A stretch of DNA of 64,000 nucleotides from Splendidivirga corallicola (GCA_030442035.1 JAUJEA010000001.1:837559-901558), one strand, 5' to 3'; numbered from the stretch's first letter, positions 45,442 through 55,234 are shown. Program-made: numbers and translations. Notes: generated from the letters alone by a model not told the origin.

Positions 45442-46704
45442 ATGAAAAGGGTTAAACATATTATTGCTGCAATTCTTTTTTCATTGACATTGAAAGTCAA
45501 TGCCTCTTATATTTTTGTTCCGATGGATGAAAATCAGGCGAACCATTTGAAGGCTTATGGGTTAGCTTATTGGGTATTGCAAAACGATGTTGAAGTGGAT
45601 TGGCTACTGAACTATCGTGGCGGTAGTTTTATGATGAAATATTATCAAAAATTTGAAAATGAACTGATCATTAGAGGGATTAGCTATGAAGTGATTTCTG
45701 ATGCCCGATCAAGCCAGATCATCAAAGAAATATCCAGCCCTTCTTCGAATACTGATGTGATGAAATTGGAGAAGTTTCCAAGAATCGCAGTATATTCTCC
45801 CAAAAGTAAACAGCCTTGGGATGATGCTGTTACTTTGGCGCTCACCTATGCTGAAATACCCTACGATGTTGTTTTTGATGATGAAGTGTTGAGTGATAAG
45901 CTATTGCTTTATGACTGGCTGCACCTGCATCACGAAGACTTTACCGGACAATTTGGAAAGTTCACTTATAATATGAATCAACCCTGGTTCATACAACAAA
46001 AAAAGGAGGCTGAATCAATTGCAGCCAAATACGGTTTTACTAAGGTTTCTCAGTTAAAACTGGCGGTGGTAAAAAAAATAAGGGTATTTGTCACGCAAGG
46101 AGGATTTTTGTTTGCTATGTGCTCAGCTACTGACACTTACGACATTGCATTGTCTGCAGATGGGGTAGATATTTGTGACAATATATATGATGGAGATCCT
46201 ATGGATATTGATGCTCAAAATAAGCTGAACTATGAAAATACTTTAGCCTTTACCAATTTTAAATTGAAACTCAATCCAAGGGTTTATGAGTATTCCAACA
46301 TAGATAACCAGATGCAAGAAAGAAAATTGAGAGAAAGGAATGATTACTTTAATTTATTCGAATTTTCAGCTAAATGGGATCCCATACCTACCATGTTAAC
46401 TCAAAATCATACCAGGATTATCAAAGGTTTTATGGGACAAACCACCGCATTTAAGAAACACCTGGTTAAAAAGGATGTTGTCATTATGGGAGACACAAAA
46501 TCTGCTAATGAGGTAAGATACATCCATGGAATATTTGGTAAGGGATTTTGGACTTTCTATGGAGGGCATGATCCTGAGGACTATATACATCAGGTTGGTG
46601 ACAAACCAACGGATTTAAATCTTCATCCAAACTCACCGGGATATAGACTTATTCTTAACAACATACTTTTCCCTGCTGCCAAGAAGAAGAAGCAAAAAAC
46701 TTAG
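45442..46704 (+). CDS. secreted protein of the so-called asparagine synthetase B family, copy 2
   Basis: A 420-residue paralog of the preceding gene, collinear throughout. It has a signal peptide (IIAAILFSLTLKVNAS), then YIFVPMDENQANHLKAYGLA, the same HLHHEDFTGQ, AMCSATDTYDIALSADG and FYGGHDPEDY blocks, and the same Lys-rich tail KKKKQKT. The most changed part is about residues 170-190, where copy 1 has YAYRNAPWYIKQQNDYEA. Tandem duplication with both copies intact suggests two proteins of a complex or two specificities. It is convergent with the CHRD lipoprotein gene (8-bp gap). Confidence 0.8.
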   Translation: MKRVKHIIAAILFSLTLKVNASYIFVPMDENQANHLKAYGLAYWVLQNDVEVDWLLNYRGGSFMMKYYQKFENELIIRGISYEVISDARSSQIIKEISSPSSNTDVMKLEKFPRIAVYSPKSKQPWDDAVTLALTYAEIPYDVVFDDEVLSDKLLLYDWLHLHHEDFTGQFGKFTYNMNQPWFIQQKKEAESIAAKYGFTKVSQLKLAVVKKIRVFVTQGGFLFAMCSATDTYDIALSADGVDICDNIYDGDPMDIDAQNKLNYENTLAFTNFKLKLNPRVYEYSNIDNQMQERKLRERNDYFNLFEFSAKWDPIPTMLTQNHTRIIKGFMGQTTAFKKHLVKKDVVIMGDTKSANEVRYIHGIFGKGFWTFYGGHDPEDYIHQVGDKPTDLNLHPNSPGYRLILNNILFPAAKKKKQKT

Positions 46705-46712
46705 AAGTGTTA

Positions 46713-47231
46713 TCAGATCCCGTCTGTGAAATCAGTGCAAGCTTTGATGCTGGTGCTATTTAAATTATTCTTTCCGATGTTACCACCGGCAAGTACGACA
46801 TCTCTATTCAGGCCATCGTCCAAATGGACTTTAACGCTGCCATCAAAGTTCAACAGATCATCATAGGTAAATTTGCTCTCATCGCCAAGAATACTAAATA
46901 CAGTGGTACTTTTACCGCTTAAACCTTTTATAGGCTCAAGTAAAAGTGCTAAATCCCCATCATTACCGATGGCCCCATAATGGAGGTGCAAGGGATGCAG
47001 AGCACCGTCCTGTGTATTTTGTAGAGAAACCTCCGCCTGAATACCATTATCTGTTTTTTGTTTGAAAATTATATGGCCTGCTATATTATAATCAGATGCT
47101 GAAAATAGCTGGTAGGTCACTTCGTTGCCCGTAAACTCGCCAAGATTGGTAGGCTCTGAATCACTACAGGAAACAACGAACACACATGAAAATACTAAAA
47201 ATGCTACAAGTATTGAATAATTCTTCCTCAT
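46713..47231 (-). CDS. CHRD-like lipoprotein
   Basis: From the ATG at 47231, 172 residues (an ATG 7 codons earlier is in frame but precedes the natural signal). The lipoprotein signal ends FVVSC. The mature part resembles a CHRD domain: a His cluster HPLHLHYG, DGSVKVHLDD and VVLAGGNIG. CHRD domains are named from chordin and occur in bacterial secreted proteins of unknown role. It should be on the periplasmic or outer face of a membrane. Confidence 0.7.
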   Translation of the reverse strand: MRKNYSILVAFLVFSCVFVVSCSDSEPTNLGEFTGNEVTYQLFSASDYNIAGHIIFKQKTDNGIQAEVSLQNTQDGALHPLHLHYGAIGNDGDLALLLEPIKGLSGKSTTVFSILGDESKFTYDDLLNFDGSVKVHLDDGLNRDVVLAGGNIGKNNLNSTSIKACTDFTDGI

Positions 47232-47353
47232 CTCAGTGATATTTATAATCATCTAAATTTAGCAAATCAGTGACAAAAAAGAAATATGCCAAATTTGCTT
47301 TATGCATATTAAACGATTAGATCGGAAAAAATATTCACACTTAAAGAAAATTT

Positions 47354-47896
47354 TTACTGATTATTAAGGATAGCCCAAACTATATTTTCCGGGGTGCATT
47401 CAATTTTTATCTCGTTGTATAATGTCTGATCTACAAAACCTTCTTCAACTGATCGTACAAAGTGCTCAAGAAGGTGATCAAAATATCCCTCTATGTTTAA
47501 AAAGCCAATCTTCTTTTTATGAATTCCCAATTGAAACCATGTAAAAATTTCGCAAAATTCATCAAGGGTTCCAAAACCCCCAGGCATAGCTATAAAAGCA
47601 TCTGACAATTTATACATCAAATCTTTTCTTTCATGCATGGTTTTCACGACATGGATTTGCGTTAATCCATCATGTGCTTTTTCTCTATTAACCAATGACT
47701 GCGGTATTACACCAACAACCTCTCCTCCTTCATTTAGGACACTATCTGCGATAGCTCCCATGAGACCAACATTTCCTCCACCATAAACCAGTCTGATATT
47801 ATTTTCTGCAAGGATTTTACCCAGTTCACGTGATGTTTCTTTATAGATCTTCCGATTTCCAAAACTGGATCCACAAAAAACACAGATAGATTTCAT
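47354..47896 (-). CDS. LOG-family nucleotide hydrolase (Rossman-fold, TIGR00730)
   Basis: A 180-residue protein with the signature motifs of the LOG/lysine decarboxylase-like family: VYGGGNVGLMGA at about 38-49 and PGGFGTLDEF at about 105-114. The family includes cytokinin-activating phosphoribohydrolases that cleave ribose 5-phosphate from nucleotide monophosphates; bacterial members also include YgdH/PpnN-like enzymes. It is the last gene of a probable operon lpxK, porin, MiaE-like, LOG. Confidence 0.9.
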   Translation of the reverse strand: MKSICVFCGSSFGNRKIYKETSRELGKILAENNIRLVYGGGNVGLMGAIADSVLNEGGEVVGVIPQSLVNREKAHDGLTQIHVVKTMHERKDLMYKLSDAFIAMPGGFGTLDEFCEIFTWFQLGIHKKKIGFLNIEGYFDHLLEHFVRSVEEGFVDQTLYNEIKIECTPENIVWAILNNQ

Positions 47897-47935
47897 AGGT
47901 GTTTCATCAAAAAGTTTTCAGTTAATAGCAATGCT

Positions 47936-48529
47936 TTAATGCATCCTGTCTCCTCTTACTTCCAGATTTTGTATGATTTCAGCTTCGATTTCCAGAAATT
48001 CTTCCCAGCGTTTCATAACCACATCCTCCGGCATATACTCCTTGGCCAATTGCAAAAAATTCTTGTAATGTCCTGCTTCGGAAACCATAAGTTCATAATA
48101 AAAGTGCTGCAATTCTTCATCGGCAATATTTTTCCATAGCAACCTGAATCGTTCGCAGCTCCTGGCCTCTATTAGGGCATTTACAAGTAATTTCTCCATC
48201 AATTGCGTTTCCCTACTTCCTCCCTTTTGAATGCTGGCATTTAAGCGTTTCACATATTCATCCGTTCTTTGCTTACCCAATGAATATCCTCTCTTTTTTA
48301 ACTGTTCCAGCACTCGCTCAAAATGGTTCCATTCTTCTGCAACGACCGGAGTAAGCATTTCCACCAGTTTCTCCCTTTCGGGGAATTGAACAATTAGTGA
48401 AATACAGGATGAAGCAGCCTTTTGCTCACAATAGGCATGATCAATAAGAATTTCATCGATAGATTTTTCTGCAATGTTAACCCATCTTGGGTCGGTAGGT
48501 AATTTTAACCCTAATATATTTTTGTCCAT
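47936..48529 (-). CDS. miaE: tRNA 2-methylthio-N6-isopentenyladenosine hydroxylase-like protein
   Basis: A 197-residue ferritin-like di-iron protein. The iron ligands are visible as Glu-x-x-His (EEWNHFE) and as a second Glu and His set (IEARSCERF and SEAGHYKNF). The order and length match MiaE, which hydroxylates the ms2i6A base at position 37 of tRNAs. The gene starts 2 bp before the porin stop, so it is co-transcribed with it. Confidence 0.85.
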   Translation of the reverse strand: MDKNILGLKLPTDPRWVNIAEKSIDEILIDHAYCEQKAASSCISLIVQFPEREKLVEMLTPVVAEEWNHFERVLEQLKKRGYSLGKQRTDEYVKRLNASIQKGGSRETQLMEKLLVNALIEARSCERFRLLWKNIADEELQHFYYELMVSEAGHYKNFLQLAKEYMPEDVVMKRWEEFLEIEAEIIQNLEVRGDRMH

Positions 48530-48531
48530 GT

Positions 48532-50430
48532 TTAATCAAAAAACAACCAGTTAATTCCAAAATCAAAAGTTCTAGGTTGTCCAGTATAGTAAGGTGTTGT
48601 AAAATATCCGTCAGCGGTTAATCCCTGCCCAACATTTGTCATCTTAAGAAAACCCCTGAATCTTTTCACTTTGAAGCTCATATAAAGATCAATCAGAGGG
48701 TAAGAGGATACCTCAAAGGTATCTTGTAAGAAAAACTGCTGCGTGATCGGATCATAATCCATAGCAAAATAATTGGATTGCCAGTGAATATCCAACCCGA
48801 ATTGTGCCAGCATTACCTTTTTGAATAAATTATTTTCATAGTAAAACTTGGTATTCACAAATATCTCCGGGATACGAAACTTATCCGCTGCATTTCCGGA
48901 AAGTTTGGTATAAACAAAGTTGGTCTTGAGATGAAGATTTTTCAGGAAGTTATAATGGATATCCAATCCTGGAGAAATGATAGAAGCACTGCCTGATGCT
49001 TGCTCAGGCAATTTCTGTTGATTGAAATAGATATGCTTATCAACAGTTGAAAGTGCAACATTTGGCCGCAGGGAAAGGGTGCCCAGATCAAATTTCAAGA
49101 ATGCCTTAAGTTGATTAGCCAGACTTGAGGAAAAATTATTGTTCCATTCATAGTGGTTTCCAAAATATTGTTGGGATAGAAAGGATGGCAGGTACTTGGC
49201 GCTGGCAGCTGAAACACCAAATTTCTGATGTTCTAAAGAAGCTGAAACTCTATAGTTTCCACCTAACAAATATTCTCCAGCAAACTTGAAATTTGTTGAA
49301 TCCAAGAGTTTATATCTAATGTTAAATCCACCGTAATCTTCATGATTGAAACCTATGGGATCCAGATATTTATGAATAAATTTCACAGATCTTCTTTTCA
49401 CATAGAAGCTGTAAAAGATATTTTCTACATCCCCTTTAAAACCTACTTCATTTTCAAAAACCCGAAACTTTGACTTGTCCTGGGTTTCGGAAGTAGAAAT
49501 CAAAAATTGATCGAAAAAGCTACTTTCCGACGAAAGCTCAGTATCAGTGAACCTATGCAAGGAATTACTTCTGTCCAGCGTATGATAGAATTGGATCTTA
49601 TCCGAAAACTTGTATTGATGATAAATATGGTAGCTCTGAAGTACCTGTTCACTCTGCGCATTTTGCAACCAAATTTTTGCATCAGTATTATAACCAAATA
49701 GATTGGAAGATGGATCTATTTCAGGCGGGACAATACCCCCAGATTCCACCACTCTATGACTTAATCGAGAGAAATTCGCTAACAGTTGATATTTCTGATC
49801 TTTCGTTCTGAATCTTGTATAAAAATCGTATGCATAGGAAACTACATTTCTATCACCTTCACCGGAAGAGTTAATCTGCTTATCCGTATTTATAGCGGTC
49901 ACATCAAAACCAATATTCCAATTTGGATTGATATTTCTACTATAGGGAACCTCTACCAATGATCTGCCTTCACCTCCAAATACGATTCTTATACTTGAAA
50001 AAGGAGATTTAGTATCAAAATATTTAATCTCATCAGGGTCTCTAAAATAAAGGTCATATACATAGAAACCGGAAGTCTGCCCAATAACTTTGGGGATCTC
50101 ATAAAAAATGGGCCTTATAGCAGTCCCCATATTACCCAGATCCTGCATCATATAATTGTTGCGATCTACGAAATTGAAACGTTGGAAATTATCCGGCAAA
50201 GTATCTAAGCTATAATATTTAGGAAGATTGTATTTTACGTCTTTTTCTAAGACAAAATGAGTTGTATTCGGACCATAAACTGACTCCTCATGCTCCTTTC
50301 TCTCAAATTTTGTTGTATCAGATGTAGTCCTGTTGCTAAAATCGGTTGGGAATTGTGCGAGCAGGTCCGTCACCGATACCCCCAGAAACAGAATCAACTG
50401 AAAAATTACCTTCTTATAATGCACGTCCAA
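48532..50430 (-). CDS. putative outer-membrane porin
   Basis: A 632-residue protein with signal peptide (FQLILFLGVSVTDLLAQ) and long alternating strands typical of a beta barrel, ending in Phe (FDFGINWLFFD). It belongs, as far as I can tell, to the Bacteroidota putative porin family. The start is TTG at 50430; the only alternative nearby is GTG at 50424, and a stop lies at 50437-50439. It lies 11 bp after lpxK and 2 bp before the MiaE-like gene, so it shares their transcript. Confidence 0.82.
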   Translation of the reverse strand: MDVHYKKVIFQLILFLGVSVTDLLAQFPTDFSNRTTSDTTKFERKEHEESVYGPNTTHFVLEKDVKYNLPKYYSLDTLPDNFQRFNFVDRNNYMMQDLGNMGTAIRPIFYEIPKVIGQTSGFYVYDLYFRDPDEIKYFDTKSPFSSIRIVFGGEGRSLVEVPYSRNINPNWNIGFDVTAINTDKQINSSGEGDRNVVSYAYDFYTRFRTKDQKYQLLANFSRLSHRVVESGGIVPPEIDPSSNLFGYNTDAKIWLQNAQSEQVLQSYHIYHQYKFSDKIQFYHTLDRSNSLHRFTDTELSSESSFFDQFLISTSETQDKSKFRVFENEVGFKGDVENIFYSFYVKRRSVKFIHKYLDPIGFNHEDYGGFNIRYKLLDSTNFKFAGEYLLGGNYRVSASLEHQKFGVSAASAKYLPSFLSQQYFGNHYEWNNNFSSSLANQLKAFLKFDLGTLSLRPNVALSTVDKHIYFNQQKLPEQASGSASIISPGLDIHYNFLKNLHLKTNFVYTKLSGNAADKFRIPEIFVNTKFYYENNLFKKVMLAQFGLDIHWQSNYFAMDYDPITQQFFLQDTFEVSSYPLIDLYMSFKVKRFRGFLKMTNVGQGLTADGYFTTPYYTGQPRTFDFGINWLFFD

Positions 50431-50441
50431 AAATAGTTAAT

Positions 50442-51497
50442 TCAGTTTAAACTTTGTTTTACGATTTTCTTGATTTTGTTATCAAAAACGTGGCCATTTT
50501 TCAGGAAGTAACTTTCAATAGGAAGGTAATACAAAGGTAAATCGATTAACTGCGATCTCAAATCCATATTCAACAATTTCACCATATCTTTCTCTGTTGT
50601 CAAAATCGACCTTTCAGGTTGTTGAATTTCTTCAAAGCGATTTCGAATCTTAACGATATCGGCTTTTGAATAATTGTGGTGATCACTGAATGTCAATGTG
50701 GTGATTAAATTAAAGTTTTCTTGAACATAGTCGACCAATGGCTTGTCCCGGGCAATTCCGGAAAAAAGTATAACATTATCTGAAAATATGTGTTTAGCAT
50801 CTTCAAATATTTTTTTTGGTTGGCTATATTTTGTTCCGGTGAAAAAAACCTCTGAATCCTTTCGTTTATATGGACCTATTTTTTTGATTATGTCATCCAT
50901 ATCATACTGAGTTAAATCCTCAGGACATTTTGTTATAATGATCATGTCTGCTCGACCGGCACCTCTACGAGGCTCTCTCAGTCTCCCGGAAGGCATAACC
51001 CAATCATTATAAAATGGTCTGTTGTAATCAGACAAGAGAATGTTGAAATCGGGAACGACGCTCCTATGTTGATAAGCATCGTCCATCAAAATCACTTGCG
51101 TTTCTTTATTCTGAAAAAGAATTTCCGGAATTGCCAACGCTCTCTCTTCTCCAACAGATACACAGATCTCATGTTTAAATTTTAAGTAAATCTGGTATGG
51201 TTCATCTCCAATGGTCCTAGCGCTATCATGATCATTAGCGATTCTAAACCCCTTGGTTTTCCTTCCATATCCCCTGCTTAAGGTCGCCAATCTAACATCT
51301 TTTCTAAGCAGTCTTATTAGGTATTCAATCATTGGGGTTTTACCGGTACCCCCAACAGTTAAATTGCCCACGTTAATAACAAGAGTATCAAACTTGAAAG
51401 ATCTTCTGTAACCAATATTATACAGATGATTTCTAAAACGGGTCAATGCATAATAAATAAAAGAGATAGGTGAAAGCAGGATCCGGATAAGATACAT
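50442..51497 (-). CDS. lpxK: tetraacyldisaccharide 4'-kinase
   Basis: A 351-residue inner-membrane enzyme of lipid A synthesis that phosphorylates the 4' position of tetraacyldisaccharide 1-phosphate. It has an N-terminal membrane-attaching helix, the Walker A loop VGGTGKTP at about 48-55, LSRGYGRK, DDAYQHR and VMPSGRLREP, all family hallmarks. The first gene of a minus-strand operon, divergent from the Nif3 gene. Confidence 0.95.
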   Translation of the reverse strand: MYLIRILLSPISFIYYALTRFRNHLYNIGYRRSFKFDTLVINVGNLTVGGTGKTPMIEYLIRLLRKDVRLATLSRGYGRKTKGFRIANDHDSARTIGDEPYQIYLKFKHEICVSVGEERALAIPEILFQNKETQVILMDDAYQHRSVVPDFNILLSDYNRPFYNDWVMPSGRLREPRRGAGRADMIIITKCPEDLTQYDMDDIIKKIGPYKRKDSEVFFTGTKYSQPKKIFEDAKHIFSDNVILFSGIARDKPLVDYVQENFNLITTLTFSDHHNYSKADIVKIRNRFEEIQQPERSILTTEKDMVKLLNMDLRSQLIDLPLYYLPIESYFLKNGHVFDNKIKKIVKQSLN

Positions 51498-51526
51498 CTA
51501 TTTAAAAGGTTACAAGTAATTTTATA

Positions 51527-51534
51527 TAAATTTG
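51527..51534 (+). promoter_or_regulatory. -7 promoter box of the Nif3 operon
   Basis: TAAATTTG is an exact match to the Bacteroidota TAnnTTTG box, 36 bases before the ATG at 51571. The -33 element is weak (TTTA near 51501). Its position favours the ATG at 51571 over the TTG at 51532. Confidence 0.45.
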
Positions 51535-51570
51535 CTTCACAAGAATTCGGGCCTGCAAATTTCGTCAAAT

Positions 51571-52668
51571 ATGATTAAAATAAAAGATGTAATCCAGTAT
51601 TTGGAAAATATAGCACCGCTTAGTTACCAGGAAAGTTATGACAATGCTGGTCTTATAACCGGAGATTTGCAACAAACAGTGAGTGGTGTTATGATCTGTT
51701 TGGATTCTACCGAGGACGTTCTCCAAGAAGCTGTTCGAAAGGGTTGTAATCTTGTTATTGCGCACCATCCAATTATTTTCAGAGGCCTGAAAAAAGTTAA
51801 CGGTTCTAACTATGTAGAAAGAACGATCATTTTTGCTATTAAGAATGATATTGCTATTTATGCCATTCACACAAATCTGGATAATGTCCATACCGGTGTA
51901 AACCGAAAAATCGCTGAAAAAATTGGTCTTGAGAATGTCAAAATATTGAATTCAAAAAAAGATACTTTAAGTAAGCTAGTTTCATTTGTACCCAAAACAA
52001 ACACTGACGATGTTCTTGAAGCATTGAGCAAAGCCGGTGCCGGAAATATTGGGAACTATGAAAAATGCAGCTTTAGAGTGACCGGCACAGGCGCTTTCAA
52101 ACCTAATGAATCCGCTAACCCAAGTATAGGAGAAAGAAACCAATTGGAGGAAGTACAAGAGGACAGGATCGAGGTCATATTTCCTACTTTCCTGGAAACC
52201 CGTATACTGAATGCCCTGAAGCAGGCACATCCCTACGAGGAGGTAGCGCATTATATTCAAACCTTAAGCAATAAGAACCAGGAGATCGGTTCAGGAATGA
52301 TTGGCAATTTGCCTGAATCAATGCAGGAAACTGGTTTTCTCTCTTATCTGAAAGAGAAAATGATGCTCAATTGCATTCGCCATACTGCATTGCTAAATAA
52401 ACCTGTACAAAAAGTAGCCATATGTGGAGGATCAGGTAGTTTCTTGCTCAAAACCGCTATGGCTAAAAATGCAGACGTATTTATAACAGCTGATTTTAAA
52501 TACCATGAATTCTTCGACGCGGATAACCAAATTTTAATATTGGATATCGGTCATTATGAAAGTGAAGTTTTTACAAAAGATCTCATTTATGAATTATTAA
52601 ATAAAAAATTCACTAATATTGCACTTTATTTGACAGAATGTGTTACAAACCCTATTAGTTATTTTTGA
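51571..52668 (+). CDS. Nif3-like dinuclear metal-centre protein
   Basis: A 366-residue protein of the Nif3/YbgI/GTP cyclohydrolase I type 2-like family. Metal ligands are visible as AHHPIIF, AIHTNLDN and the C-terminal GHYESE. The middle part (about 125-235) is the PII-like insert found in longer members (AGNIGNYEKCSFRVTGTGAF). The biochemical role of Nif3 proteins is unsettled. The next gene begins 4 bases after its stop and is the usual neighbour in many bacteria. Confidence 0.92.
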   Translation: MIKIKDVIQYLENIAPLSYQESYDNAGLITGDLQQTVSGVMICLDSTEDVLQEAVRKGCNLVIAHHPIIFRGLKKVNGSNYVERTIIFAIKNDIAIYAIHTNLDNVHTGVNRKIAEKIGLENVKILNSKKDTLSKLVSFVPKTNTDDVLEALSKAGAGNIGNYEKCSFRVTGTGAFKPNESANPSIGERNQLEEVQEDRIEVIFPTFLETRILNALKQAHPYEEVAHYIQTLSNKNQEIGSGMIGNLPESMQETGFLSYLKEKMMLNCIRHTALLNKPVQKVAICGGSGSFLLKTAMAKNADVFITADFKYHEFFDADNQILILDIGHYESEVFTKDLIYELLNKKFTNIALYLTECVTNPISYF

Positions 52669-52671
52669 TAC

Positions 52672-53442
52672 ATGGAAAGCACCGTTGCAAAAAAACTGGA
52701 ATCTCTGCTAAAACTTCAGGAACTTGATTCAAAATCAGACGAGCTGAAAAAGGTTCGGGGAGCATTGCCTGAAGAAGTAGGTGATCTTGAGGACGAAATT
52801 GCTGGCTATGAAACCAGGATGAGCAAATTTACGCAGGAGCTTGAAGATCTTGAAAAGGAGATTGATAACAATAAAAATGCTATCAAGGATTCCGAAAAAC
52901 TCATTCAAAAATATACTGATCAGCAAATGAATGTTCGTAATAATAGGGAATATGATGCGATTAGTAAGGAAATGGAACTCCAGCAATTGGAAATTCAAAT
53001 CAGTGAAAAAAGGATCAAAGAATCATATGTCAAAATAGAAGGGAAGAAGGAAGAGATTGCTGCCACTGAAGAAATAATGAATGAAAGAAACAGGGACCTT
53101 GATAGTAAAAAGAAGGAACTTGACACAATCGTTTCTGAAAGTGAGGAAGAAGAACAAAAAATAGCCAATGCCAGAGAAAAGGCATCAAAGAATATTGAAG
53201 ATAGATTATTGAACTCCTACAATAAGATCAGAGACAATGCAAGAAATGGTCTGGCAGTAGTATCTGTTAAAAGAGGTGCTTGTGGTGGGTGTTTCAACAT
53301 TGTTCCTCCGCAAAGACAAGCTGATATAAGGGAGAAAAAGAAAATTATCGTCTGTGAGCATTGTGGGAGGATTTTAGCAGATGTTGATCTCGAGTCGATG
53401 GTTGAGGAAAAGAAACCAAAGAGAACAAGAAAAGCCAAATAA
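52672..53442 (+). CDS. coiled-coil protein with C4 zinc ribbon
   Basis: A 256-residue cytoplasmic protein. Residues about 5-195 are a long helical coiled coil. The C-terminal zinc ribbon has two Cys pairs, CGGC and CEHC, about 25 residues apart. It matches the zf-RING_7/C4-type family, often encoded after Nif3 and probably binding nucleic acid. The basic tail (KKPKRTRKAK) supports that. Start ATG is 3 bp after the Nif3 stop. Confidence 0.92.
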   Translation: MESTVAKKLESLLKLQELDSKSDELKKVRGALPEEVGDLEDEIAGYETRMSKFTQELEDLEKEIDNNKNAIKDSEKLIQKYTDQQMNVRNNREYDAISKEMELQQLEIQISEKRIKESYVKIEGKKEEIAATEEIMNERNRDLDSKKKELDTIVSESEEEEQKIANAREKASKNIEDRLLNSYNKIRDNARNGLAVVSVKRGACGGCFNIVPPQRQADIREKKKIIVCEHCGRILADVDLESMVEEKKPKRTRKAK

Positions 53443-53498
53443 ATACAAATTGACATCATTTGACTTTTAAGAAGTTCAAGAAGAATATAACAAAAGGG

Positions 53499-54977
53499 AT
53501 GTACATCATAGTGCATCCTTTTTTTATTTTTGTAATTCTTGTGCTCCATTACCTTCCAAATCCTTTATTAGCTCAAGAAAATTTTCCTCTTGCTATTGAA
53601 AAGGCCTACCATGAAATTTTGAAACTCAAACTTGACACAGGAAGGGAAATGCTTTCCAATATTTCTGATCAAGAAAAAGAACATGTTGCTTATCTCTTCT
53701 CACAAAACCTGGCTGATGTTATTGAAATTTTGGTAACTGGTGATCCAACACAGTATTCCAAATATGAACAATTAGAAAAAGAAAGGTTAAATAAAATAAG
53801 GGAAAAACCGGATTCAGATCCATTTAAACTATTCGGTTTAGCAGAAATAAAATTGCAATGGGCTTTCGTAAAAATGCGATTTGGTGATGAACTGAATGCC
53901 GGATGGAATATCCTATCTGTAAACAAGTTAATTGAGGAGAATCGATCCAGGTTTCCTGACTTTTTGCTCAACAACAAGACTTATGGTACTGTTCAGATTA
54001 TTGTGGGGTCCATTCCAAGCAAATATCGATGGATACTAGGTTTGTTTGGTTTAAAGGGATCTGTACCGGAAGGTCTGACTACCCTTTCAAAACTTCAAGA
54101 GCATCAGAATATATTTCAATTGGAGGCTTCGCTTATTGCCAATATGGTCGCTGTTCATTTGTTGCAGGAAGACGAATCGAAAAATTTCGAAAAGATCTTT
54201 CGAGATCATCCAGACAATCTGCTGGTTAAATATTTTTACAGCGCCATTTTAATGAAACATGCACAAAGTGAAAAAGCGCTCACATCATTGCGTCAAGCTG
54301 AAACACTTCAAAAAGGATACCTGGACTTTTATTTTCTTGATTATTTGAGAGCAGAAATCCATCTTCAGTCAGGCAATTATGATCAAGCACTATTGCACTA
54401 TAACCAGTTTATCGAGCGCTACCAGGGGAACAATTATATCAAGGCTGCCTATTTTAAAATTTTTCTATGCCATTGGCTCAATCATGAAGATCAGTTGGCT
54501 CTTGATAAATTTGATCTGGCTAAGGAAAAAGGAGAGATCATCTCAGATGCTGATAAGTACGCCAATAAACTTTTGAAGCGGAACGAGTATCCAAATCGAT
54601 TGTTAATGAAATTGAGATTGGCAACGGATGGTGGGTACTTCGCAAAAGCCATACAACTGATGCATGAAGGTGAAGCTGGAAAATTCAACAATCCCAAGGA
54701 TCAGGTGGAGTTCATTTATAGAAAAGCAAGGCTATTTCACAAACAGAACCAACAGGACGTGGCAATAGAATTGTACAAGAAAACAATCCAGGATTCCGAA
54801 AATTCACCCTGGTATTTTGCTCCCAACGCCTGTTTACAACTTGGACATATTTATAAATCAAAAGATCATAGAGGGTTGGCCATTTTTTATTTTCAAAAAG
54901 CATTGGATTATAATGACCATGAATATAAGTCAAGCATCGATCATAAGGCAAAATCAGCACTTGAAGAGTTGAAGTAA
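53499..54977 (+). CDS. secreted TPR protein
   Basis: From the ATG at 53499 the protein has 492 residues and starts with a signal peptide (IIVHPFFIFVILVLHYLPNPLLAQ). An AAAAGGG stretch just before it resembles a ribosome binding site; the TTG at 53460 is less likely. The rest is alpha-helical with TPR-like units (for example YLRAEIHLQSGNYDQALLHY and LQLGHIYKSKDHRGLAIFYF). It probably binds partners in the periplasm. It follows the zinc-ribbon gene by 56 bp on the same strand. Confidence 0.8.
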   Translation: MYIIVHPFFIFVILVLHYLPNPLLAQENFPLAIEKAYHEILKLKLDTGREMLSNISDQEKEHVAYLFSQNLADVIEILVTGDPTQYSKYEQLEKERLNKIREKPDSDPFKLFGLAEIKLQWAFVKMRFGDELNAGWNILSVNKLIEENRSRFPDFLLNNKTYGTVQIIVGSIPSKYRWILGLFGLKGSVPEGLTTLSKLQEHQNIFQLEASLIANMVAVHLLQEDESKNFEKIFRDHPDNLLVKYFYSAILMKHAQSEKALTSLRQAETLQKGYLDFYFLDYLRAEIHLQSGNYDQALLHYNQFIERYQGNNYIKAAYFKIFLCHWLNHEDQLALDKFDLAKEKGEIISDADKYANKLLKRNEYPNRLLMKLRLATDGGYFAKAIQLMHEGEAGKFNNPKDQVEFIYRKARLFHKQNQQDVAIELYKKTIQDSENSPWYFAPNACLQLGHIYKSKDHRGLAIFYFQKALDYNDHEYKSSIDHKAKSALEELK

Positions 54978-55234
54978 TAATGATCGTAAAATTATAAGTC
55001 GGCCATAATGCTCTCTCTTGTTACCCATGTATTGTCAGTCCTGAAGAGCCATTTATTCATTCCAATATTTCACTGAAATTGACGCATAATTAGGTTATTT
55101 CAACTCTTGAGAAATAAGAAGTGAAATTGATGCAAAAATTTTTTACTTTATGTATCAATTATCACTACTTCCGGGAGGTAATCTCATTTCATCGCAGCAT
55201 TTCGAAAGGATGAGCATTAATAATTGAATGTTTT

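Noticed and set aside
44135-46704. Asparagine synthesis function
   Set aside because: The proteins carry signal peptides and lack the N-terminal Cys glutaminase and ATP-binding motifs of AsnB.
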